Below, one piece after another: positions 5,484 through 9,979 of a stretch of DNA of 9,979 bases. The translations under genes were made by a program, and so were the position numbers. Position 1 is the stretch's first letter; each line of letters starts with the position of its first letter. The notes beneath the pieces are model-generated. The model was not told where the DNA came from and ran no database searches. It saw only the letters and a program-made list of their open reading frames with translations. Source of the DNA: Candidatus Atribacteria bacterium 1244-E10-H5-B2 (GTDB taxonomy: Bacteria; Atribacterota; JS1; SB-45; 34-128); NCBI GenBank assembly GCA_003575245.1, contig NMQN01000202.1, forward strand, positions 1-9,979, read 5' to 3'.

Positions 5484-6467
5484 TTACGGTTGTGGTTTCT
5501 CTTCTGATATGCTTTCTTCAGCTTTTATTTCTATTTCACTCTGTTCGGGTTCTTTCTCTTTCTCACCCTCTACTTCTCCGTCAATTACCATAAAAGCGAT
5601 ATCCTTTTCCGGATAGCTCCAGCTCTCTATCTTATCTCCATCTTCAAATCTAACTTCTATTCGCGAAGGATAGCCAAAACCAAAATACCCTTTTCTTTCT
5701 AAAGCCTGTTGGTAGGGGAGTGATTTTACTTTCTCCAACTGAAGCCACAGTTTTTCTTCTCTTTCTTTCAACCTTAAAGAACGATAAATTTTGGCTAATT
5801 GCACGTAAGAGCGCCAATATGGTGAGGGATGGCCAAAGGAGATTGGATTAGCAGTTTCTTCTATATCGATAACTTTTTTATAATTTTCTATAGCTAAATT
5901 GTTAAACTGCCAGGTGCTTTTTTCTCCTAAAAGTCGATAAGTTTCACCTATCCAGTAAAAAGCCTCCAATAAATTCGGTTCTATACTGCCCACTCTTTTA
6001 AAATAAGGGACAGCACTTAATAAACTGTTTACAGAAGGAGCGTCTCCTTTAAAAAGATATTCTTCCGGATTTCCAATTATTTTAATTCCCTCATCTAAAT
6101 AATCATTTGCTTCATCTGACTGAACCCGCGAAGTGCTCTTAAAACTACCTATTAAATTCCGAAAGGCGTATTGATTTCCAGTGTTAATTCTTAAAACTTC
6201 TTTCCATTGTTCTATTGCCTGGTTGTAAGCACCGGTCTGTTTATATACTTTCCCCAACCAGTAATGAGCATTCTCAAAATCAGGGTTTAGCTCTATAGCT
6301 TTTTGATAATGTTGTTCAGCCATCTCATATTTTTCTTGAATGAAATATTCATACCCATTTTTGTAATAGGTCTGATAATCCTGGGCATAAATTATTGTAC
6401 TGCCAAAAATTAAGATTAAAAATGGGACCAATAAGTTTAGACCGGTTTTATGAAAATATTTTTCCAT
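5484..6467 (-). CDS. Exported TPR-repeat protein, function unknown
   Basis: The 327-residue protein begins with a signal peptide or membrane anchor: Lys-rich start, hydrophobic core at about 10-26, and YAQ (27-29) as a likely cleavage region. Two clear tetratricopeptide repeats follow (about 31-64 and 65-98, with AIELNPDFENAHYWLGKVY typical), then weaker helical repeats around 150-250. From about 256 a short beta-like segment contains FGFGYPSRIEVRFEDG. The last 30 residues are Glu-rich and probably disordered. TPRs bind proteins, so an extracytoplasmic scaffold or assembly role is plausible, but no specific function can be assigned. ATG at 6467 follows a GGGAGG at 11 bases. It lies 115 bp after the DUF1844 gene. 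Confidence 0.85.
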   Translation of the reverse strand: MEKYFHKTGLNLLVPFLILIFGSTIIYAQDYQTYYKNGYEYFIQEKYEMAEQHYQKAIELNPDFENAHYWLGKVYKQTGAYNQAIEQWKEVLRINTGNQYAFRNLIGSFKSTSRVQSDEANDYLDEGIKIIGNPEEYLFKGDAPSVNSLLSAVPYFKRVGSIEPNLLEAFYWIGETYRLLGEKSTWQFNNLAIENYKKVIDIEETANPISFGHPSPYWRSYVQLAKIYRSLRLKEREEKLWLQLEKVKSLPYQQALERKGYFGFGYPSRIEVRFEDGDKIESWSYPEKDIAFMVIDGEVEGEKEKEPEQSEIEIKAEESISEEKPQP

Positions 6468-6513
6468 TATTATTGCACCCTCCCCGCTTTATTCTTGTTA
6501 ATATTCCTTCTTA

Positions 6514-6537
6514 TAGGCAGGCGGAACACCTGTCCTA
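6514..6537. repeat. Small GC-rich hairpin between the DUF1844 and TPR genes
   Basis: TAGG and CAGG (6514-6521) pair with CCTG and CCTA (6529-6537) around a 7-base loop, with one bulged T at 6533. It stands out in an otherwise AT-rich spacer. No T-run follows on the minus strand, so it is probably not an intrinsic terminator. RNA processing or a REP-type remnant is possible. Confidence 0.5.
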
Positions 6538-6582
6538 CTAATTAGAATTATTTAATTGTAAAAGTAAGCAACCAGAATCATC

Positions 6583-6981
6583 TTATGATTCTTTCAGCTT
6601 CTCCACATAATTCATTCTTAAATTTGCCAGTAAATTTTCGATCCGCTTAAAATCTTCCGGGTTTAAATCGTCTCTAATCTGATCATATAAAAACGCTACG
6701 GTATCTATAGCAACTTTAGCTTTTTTTAAATCTTTATTAATTTCTTTAGTCTCAGTATTCATAATGAGGCCCAAATACTCCCAGGCTTTTCCACTCAACA
6801 TACTTATAAACCAAACAAAAAGAACAGGCAAATCGGGTTCTTTAAAACCTTCTTCTTGTTTTTTTTCTTCTTCTTTAGCTTTTTCTTTTGTCCCTTCTTT
6901 TTCCTCTTTCTGCGCCTTTTTCTCTTTTATCTCTTCCTCTTTTTTTGTTTTACTATCTCTCGCTTCTTCTTCCTTTTTCAT
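6583..6981 (-). CDS. DUF1844 protein with a Lys/Glu-rich N-terminal extension
   Basis: The 132-residue protein has two parts. Residues 2-48 are almost only Lys, Glu and a few small residues, so a charged, probably disordered or single-helix stretch. Residues 50-128 match DUF1844: LPVLFVWFISMLSGKAWEYLG, an NKDLKKAKVAIDTVAFL segment at 82-98 and the ending NLLANLRMNYVEKL. That family is short and uncharacterised; its members follow a hydrophobic helix with an Ile-Asp-rich helix. ATG at 6981 is preceded by GGGGAG about 13 bases upstream, a rather long gap. It lies 349 bp of repeats after ispF and 115 bp before the TPR gene, so a shared transcript with either is uncertain. Confidence 0.85.
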   Translation of the reverse strand: MKKEEEARDSKTKKEEEIKEKKAQKEEKEGTKEKAKEEEKKQEEGFKEPDLPVLFVWFISMLSGKAWEYLGLIMNTETKEINKDLKKAKVAIDTVAFLYDQIRDDLNPEDFKRIENLLANLRMNYVEKLKES

Positions 6982-7018
6982 AATTACTATTCTTCTCCCC
7001 CCTTATAAAAATATTTAC

Positions 7019-7136
7019 TCGTATATCGTATTTCGTATATAATTGGTTAATTGGTTACTTGGTTATCTAGTTAATGAATTGATATCAAACCAGTTAACTA
7101 GCAAATTAAAATAACTGGTAAACTGGATAACTAATA
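7019..7136. repeat. 7-bp array followed by two 8-bp arrays
   Basis: Three 7-base units of TCGTATA type run 7019-7039. Four 8-base units run 7042-7073, two of them exactly ATTGGTTA. Three more 8-base units run 7113-7136 (AACTGGTA, AACTGGAT and a variant). The first and second octamer sets are roughly complementary, so the region could fold back on itself. Confidence 0.75.
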
Positions 7137-7190
7137 TCCTATCCGCTATCCAATCTTCTGGTTTCTAATTTCTATCTTCTTCTTTCTTAA

Positions 7191-7224
7191 CTATATACTA
7201 AATACTAATTTGGCTCCTGGCTAC
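7191..7224. repeat. Short 7-bp arrays (CTATATA, GGCTCCT types)
   Basis: Three units of CTATATA or CTAAATA type at 7191-7211 match the arrays at 572-597 and 9840-9874. They run into two units (GGCTCCT, GGCTACT) that resemble, inverted, the AGAAGCC words at 693-713. Confidence 0.6.
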
Positions 7225-7245
7225 TGATTTTTATCTTTTATTTTC

Positions 7246-7330
7246 TTAACTAGCTAACCAGGTAACTAACTAACCATCTAACTCTTTCCTTATCACTCAT
7301 TACTCATCACTTATTACTTATTACTGTATT
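7246..7330. repeat. 8-bp array then 7-bp array ending at the ispF stop codon
   Basis: Five 8-base units (CTAACCAG, GTAACTAA types) run 7246-7285. After three bases, six 7-base units (CTTATCA, CTCATTA, CTTATTA types) run 7289-7330 in perfect register. The last unit ends directly at the ispF stop codon (7331-7333). Read on the coding strand, the words are TAATAAG or TGATGAG and carry stop codons that fall in all frames. Confidence 0.8.
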
Positions 7331-7810
7331 TCAGTCTGTGTAGTCATTCAAGCTAATCACACAATAAGAAACTGCTCCCTCTCTTTTGCCAATAAAACCC
7401 ATCTTCTCATTAGTTGTAGCTTTAATATTCACCTTTTCAGAAGATATTTTTAAAACTTGAGCTATATTATTTTTCATGCTTATAATAAAGGATGCAATTC
7501 GTGGTTCTTCTAATACTACAGAAACATCTATATTGTTTATGGTGAGTTTCTTTCCTTTTAATATTTCATAAGTATTTTCCAATAACTTTAGACTAGAAAT
7601 ATCTTTATATTGTTCATCATTATCCGGGAAATGCCGGCCGATATCTCCTTCTCCTGCTGCTCCCAATAAAGCATCTATTAGAGAATGAATTAAAACATCG
7701 GCATCTGAATGTCCATCCAACCCCTTTTGATATGGAATAACTTCTCCTCCTAAAATTAGTTTTCTCCCCAATATTAAAGGATGGACATCATATCCAAAAC
7801 CTATTCGCAT
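7331..7810 (-). CDS. ispF: 2-C-methyl-D-erythritol 2,4-cyclodiphosphate synthase IspF
   Basis: IspF closes CDP-methylerythritol 2-phosphate to the cyclic diphosphate with loss of CMP, the fifth step of the MEP pathway. The 159 residues are full length. Zinc ligands D8 and H10 lie in GFGYDVHPL, and H42 lies in the helix after GHSDADVL (33-40). FPDND at 61-65 and IKATTNEKMGFIG (129-141) complete the active site around the trimer interface. ATG at 7810 is preceded by GAGGT 6 bases upstream. In transcription order it follows ispE after 116 bp that contain an inverted pair of 8-bp arrays. ispF is often adjacent or fused to ispD; here ispE lies between them. Confidence 0.97.
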   Translation of the reverse strand: MRIGFGYDVHPLILGRKLILGGEVIPYQKGLDGHSDADVLIHSLIDALLGAAGEGDIGRHFPDNDEQYKDISSLKLLENTYEILKGKKLTINNIDVSVVLEEPRIASFIISMKNNIAQVLKISSEKVNIKATTNEKMGFIGKREGAVSYCVISLNDYTD

Positions 7811-7825
7811 GAATTTACCTCACTT

Positions 7826-7932
7826 TATTAGTTACTTAGTTATATGGTTAGTTGGTTAACTGGTTAATTAAAGAAATGCAGATTGGCTGACGAACCAGCT
7901 AACTAGTTAACTAACTAACCAACTAACTAAAC
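7826..7932. repeat. Inverted pair of 8-bp arrays between ispE and ispF
   Basis: Five octamers ending in GTT (such as AGTTGGTT, AACTGGTT) run 7826-7865. Twenty-seven bases later five octamers starting with AAC (such as AACCAGCT, AACTAGTT) run 7893-7932. The sets are near-complements; TTAGTTGGTTA at 7848-7858 is exactly inverted at 7916-7926. The transcript could fold into a long imperfect hairpin. The second set runs over the ispE stop codon (7927-7929). Confidence 0.8.
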
Positions 7933-8784
7933 AGTATGCACTACCCAGATTGATTTATATTCTGATTTTAATTTTAAATAAATTTTTAAAGCCTGCCCTT
8001 TATTCTGAGCTATTCCAAAAACAGTAGGGCCGCTGCCGGACATGAGAGCACCCAAAGCACCCTCTTCTATTAATCTATCTTTAATTTTTCCGATTTCCGG
8101 GTATTTTTTAATTATCAACTCCTCAAAGGAATTAAATAGATTTTTAGCGATTCCTCGAACCTCGCCTTCTTTTAAGGCTTCAAGCATGGTTTTAGTATTA
8201 TTCTTCTCCCTCTTAATCAGGCTTAAATCAAGATTATCATAGGCCCACTTGGTAGGTATTTCAAACCCAGGATTTATTATTATAATCCACAGTGGTGGAT
8301 TGACCGGAGATAGAGGAGTTACTTTTTCTCCTCTATGGTAAGCAAGAGCAGTACCATTCTGGATACAAAAAGGGACATCCATCCCCAACTCTTCTCCCAT
8401 TCCCCTTAAATCTTCATTACTTAAATTTAAAGTAAAAAGCTTATTTATGCCTACTAAAATAGAGGCAGAATTAGCAGAACCACCCGCCATCCCGCTGGCT
8501 AAAGGAATTTTTTTATCAATTTCTATCTTAACTCCCTTTATTATTCTATATCGGTTAAGAATCTTTTCTGCTGACCTATAAGCTAAACTTTGCGCATCAA
8601 TGGGAACCTGAGGATGATTACATTTTATCTTTATCCCTTCTTTCTCTTCTTTAATAAATACCCTATCATTGAGGTTAATAGATTGCATTATGGTCTCAAT
8701 ATTATGATATCCATCCTGACGTTTTGCCAGTATATTTAGAGTCAGATTTATCTTGGAATAGCTATCTATTTCAACTTCTTTCAT
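7927..8784 (-). CDS. ispE: 4-diphosphocytidyl-2-C-methyl-D-erythritol kinase IspE
   Basis: IspE is the GHMP-family kinase that phosphorylates CDP-methylerythritol at position 2 with ATP, the fourth MEP step. The 285 residues show the whole family pattern: SKINLTL with catalytic K11, RQDGYHNIETIMQ at 22-34, the phosphate-binding loop PLASGMAGGSANSA at 94-107, catalytic D136 in GMDVPFC and the C-terminal GSGPTVFG at 250-257. ATG at 8784 overlaps the ispD stop (ATGA). There is no good ribosome site of its own, so translation probably depends on ribosomes finishing ispD. The TAG stop lies within an 8-bp repeat array. Confidence 0.97.
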   Translation of the reverse strand: MKEVEIDSYSKINLTLNILAKRQDGYHNIETIMQSINLNDRVFIKEEKEGIKIKCNHPQVPIDAQSLAYRSAEKILNRYRIIKGVKIEIDKKIPLASGMAGGSANSASILVGINKLFTLNLSNEDLRGMGEELGMDVPFCIQNGTALAYHRGEKVTPLSPVNPPLWIIIINPGFEIPTKWAYDNLDLSLIKREKNNTKTMLEALKEGEVRGIAKNLFNSFEELIIKKYPEIGKIKDRLIEEGALGALMSGSGPTVFGIAQNKGQALKIYLKLKSEYKSIWVVHTV

Positions 8785-9488
8785 AATTTAAACTTAAATC
8801 CAGTTCCTTTCTTTAAAAAATTCTCTGCTACAATTATATCAAAAGGAGTAGTTATTTTAATATTTTCCTCTGAACCTATTATTAATTTTACCTTATTTCC
8901 GTATCTTTCTACAATCGCTGCATCATCTGTAGCCAAATATTTATAGTTATAGGCCTGATTATAAGCCGGTAAAATTAGATCATATTTAAAGGTTTGAGGA
9001 GTTTGAGCCCTCCATATCTCTTCTCGATTAAGTGTTTTATTTACAAAAAAATCTTTTCCGCATTTTTTTACAGTATCCTTAATAGGAATAGCAGTAATCG
9101 CAGCTCCATATTCCTGTGCTGTTTCAATTGAATCCTGGATGATGGTTTCTTCAATTAAAGGGCGGGCACCATCGTGAATTACTACTATATCTGTATCCTT
9201 ATCTAACGCCTTAAGGCCATTATATATTGAATCTTGTCTGGTTTCTCCTCCGTCGACTAATTCTTGAACCTTAGAATAATTGTATTTTACTATTATATTT
9301 CTACTACACAGCTCCTTTTCCTCGCTATTAACTGTAAGATATATTTTATCAATTAATTTACATTTTTCAAATTTTTCAATGGTATAGGCTAAGATTGGCT
9401 TGCCAAAAATAGGAATAAAGGACTTACTTATCCTGGCATTCATTCTCTTACCTTTGCCGGCAGCTGCAATTAAAGCTACTATTTTCAT
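8781..9488 (-). CDS. ispD: 2-C-methyl-D-erythritol 4-phosphate cytidylyltransferase IspD
   Basis: IspD couples methylerythritol phosphate to CTP, releasing pyrophosphate, the third MEP step. The 235 residues contain the nucleotide-binding signature AAAGKGKRMNARISKSF (8-24, with R15 and K22 as the catalytic basic pair), GGETRQDSIYNGL (80-92), VIHDGARPL (103-111), WRAQTPQTF (159-167) and ATDDAAIVE followed by NIKITTP (209-215). ATG at 9488 has only a weak GGA 5 bases upstream. It is the first complete gene of the leftward run; 391 bp of repeat-rich DNA separates it from the partial gene at the right edge. Its stop overlaps the ispE start by 4 bases. Confidence 0.97.
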   Translation of the reverse strand: MKIVALIAAAGKGKRMNARISKSFIPIFGKPILAYTIEKFEKCKLIDKIYLTVNSEEKELCSRNIIVKYNYSKVQELVDGGETRQDSIYNGLKALDKDTDIVVIHDGARPLIEETIIQDSIETAQEYGAAITAIPIKDTVKKCGKDFFVNKTLNREEIWRAQTPQTFKYDLILPAYNQAYNYKYLATDDAAIVERYGNKVKLIIGSEENIKITTPFDIIVAENFLKKGTGFKFKL

Positions 9489-9512
9489 CTTTTTCCATCC
9501 GAATTTATTAAA

Positions 9513-9589
9513 TTAGTCGTTAGTATAAAACGAGTTTATAGTTTATAGTTTTTAGTTTTTAGATAAGAGAAATCGGTTTACAGTATGCA
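9513..9589. repeat. Diverged 7-bp array, eleven units, upstream of ispD
   Basis: Eleven units keep register from 9513 to 9589. They begin as TTAGTCG, pass through GTTTATA (two exact copies at 9534 and 9541) and GTTTTTA (two exact copies), and end in diverged G-headed units such as GTTTACA. The array ends nearest ispD at 25 bases from its start codon. Confidence 0.8.
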
Positions 9590-9645
9590 ATTAAAAAATT
9601 AAAGCGAAAAGTTAAAAATCATAATTTAAAACTAAAAAACTATCT

Positions 9646-9680
9646 ACTCGTATATCGTATATTGCATTGCGTATCGCGTT
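9646..9680. repeat. 7-bp array, ACTCGTA/TATCGTA units
   Basis: Five 7-base units in register (types TATCGTA and TTGCGTA). The same words form the short array at 7019-7039, and related words occur at 2988-3008. Confidence 0.7.
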
Positions 9681-9682
9681 TA

Positions 9683-9723
9683 CTCCCCTCTCGCCCTAAC
9701 CCTCTCTCTCGGAGGGGAGAGGG
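9683..9723. repeat. C/T- then G/A-rich palindromic element
   Basis: CTCCCCTC at 9683-9690 pairs with 9712-9719, and alternatively CCCTCTC at 9700-9706 pairs with 9717-9723. It is a sharp GC-rich island in AT-rich DNA. I recall similar CCCTAACCCTCTC-type palindromes dispersed in many bacterial genomes, which suggests a REP-like element; this is not checked. No T-run follows. Confidence 0.6.
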
Positions 9724-9784
9724 AATAAAGAATAGATATATTTTCAATTATTTCTTATACTATTACTATGAGCTATAATACGGT

Positions 9785-9812
9785 ACGACTCACGAGATAC
9801 GAGATACGAATT
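9785..9812. repeat. 7-bp array, ACGAGAT units
   Basis: Four 7-base units headed ACGA, two of them exact copies of ACGAGAT (9792 and 9799). Fainter units of the same period can be followed leftward to about 9757. Confidence 0.75.
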
Positions 9813-9839
9813 TATTTTAATTCTGTCTCTCCCTCTTCA

Positions 9840-9874
9840 CTATATGCTATATACTAAATACTATATACTAATTA
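9840..9874. repeat. 7-bp array, CTATATA units
   Basis: Five units headed CTA in register (CTATATA twice and three variants), the same family as at 572-597 and 7191-7211. It lies directly downstream of the stop codon of the right-edge gene; an octamer-like ATTGGTTA word covers that stop. Confidence 0.85.
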
Positions 9875-9879
9875 ATTGG

Positions 9880-9979
9880 TTAATTTTCTAATATTGTAAA
9901 AGTTACCTCCAAATATCCCTCTATAACCATATCTGTTTCGATCTTAGAAATTAGCAAGTTCTCTTCTTCTTCCTTTTTC
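9880..9979 (-). CDS. C-terminal end of an unidentified protein, cut by the right edge
   Basis: On the minus strand one frame is open from the right edge to TAA at 9882-9880, giving 32 residues; the other two frames stop within 12 codons. The peptide begins Lys/Glu-rich and ends with EGYLEVTFTILEN, an alternating pattern like a terminal beta strand. The ending is loosely reminiscent of SIMPL-domain (DUF541) C-termini, but 32 residues do not support an assignment. It lies 391 bp upstream of ispD in the same direction. Confidence 0.55.
   Translation of the reverse strand, partial: KKEEEENLLISKIETDMVIEGYLEVTFTILEN

Larger units (their letters stand above)
6982..7330. other. Intergenic region of 349 bp made largely of 7- and 8-bp arrays
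   Basis: No gene-like frame occurs here. Most of the spacer between ispF and the DUF1844 gene is made of short-period arrays in several registers, with AT-rich or C/T-rich filler between them. I see no convincing promoter and no terminator. Confidence 0.75.
9489..9879. other. Intergenic region of 391 bp, repeat-rich
   Basis: The spacer between the right-edge gene and ispD holds five repeat blocks: a long 7-bp array, a TCGTATA-type array, a C-rich palindrome, an ACGAGAT array and a CTATATA array. No gene-like frame stands out. A TATACT occurs about 40 bases before ispD, but without a good -35 box I do not call a promoter. Confidence 0.75.

Noticed and set aside
6764..7042. 92-codon plus-strand frame, Ser/Phe-rich
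   Set aside because: Antisense shadow of the Lys/Glu-rich DUF1844 gene; the Ser/Phe bias is the complement of GAA/AAA repeats.
8042..8242. 66-codon plus-strand frame inside ispE
   Set aside because: Antisense shadow of ispE.
9489..9560. Promoter directly upstream of ispD (TATACT near 9525)
   Set aside because: No acceptable -35 box at 16-18 bases, and the box is part of a repeat array.

Overview
This is an AT-rich piece of bacterial chromosome. It carries 13 protein genes, two of them cut by the window edges, and no recognisable RNA gene, transposase, phage gene or CRISPR array. The gene set is housekeeping: three MEP-pathway isoprenoid genes, NAD synthesis, Ap4A hydrolysis, ribosome silencing and an LCP cell-envelope enzyme. 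The order nadD, yqeK, LCP gene, rsfS is one I recall from clostridial-type Firmicutes and related anaerobic lineages. Low GC, Lys/Glu/Ile-rich proteins, AGGAGG-type ribosome sites and gaps full of short repeated words also fit uncultured anaerobes such as Atribacterota. That placement is a weak inference; the window has no phylogenetic marker gene.

Layout. 1-375 (-): start of a DUF554 membrane protein, cut by the left edge. 376-986: a 611-bp divergent spacer with two candidate promoters, 7-bp tandem arrays and a degraded REP-like inverted repeat. 987-2051 (+): a UPF0104 / lysylphosphatidylglycerol-synthase-like membrane protein, the only gene on the plus strand. It meets the next gene with no base between the two stop codons. 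Everything from 2052 to the right edge is on the minus strand. In transcription order: an unidentified gene cut by the right edge, ispD, ispE, ispF, a DUF1844 gene, a secreted TPR protein, nadD, yqeK, an LCP (LytR-CpsA-Psr) protein, rsfS and a small LiaF-like membrane protein. ispD/ispE, yqeK/LCP and rsfS/LiaF-like overlap by 4, 1 and 4 bases, so they are probably translationally coupled.

How the genes fit together. IspD, IspE and IspF catalyse three consecutive steps from methylerythritol phosphate to the cyclic diphosphate. NadD makes NaAD for NAD synthesis, YqeK hydrolyses Ap4A, the LCP protein probably attaches glycopolymers to the cell wall, and RsfS blocks ribosome subunit joining when nutrients are short. 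The TPR, DUF1844 and LiaF-like proteins have no assignable reaction.

The most unusual signal is between the genes. Much of the long non-coding DNA is diverged tandem repeat with a strict 7-bp or 8-bp period. The same word families recur in separate gaps and in both orientations, and several arrays begin exactly at a stop codon. Other points worth a look are a probable ATT start for nadD, a 43-bp near-perfect palindrome that supplies the nadD stop codon, and a two-fold internal repeat in the LiaF-like protein. I found no new defence or mobile system.
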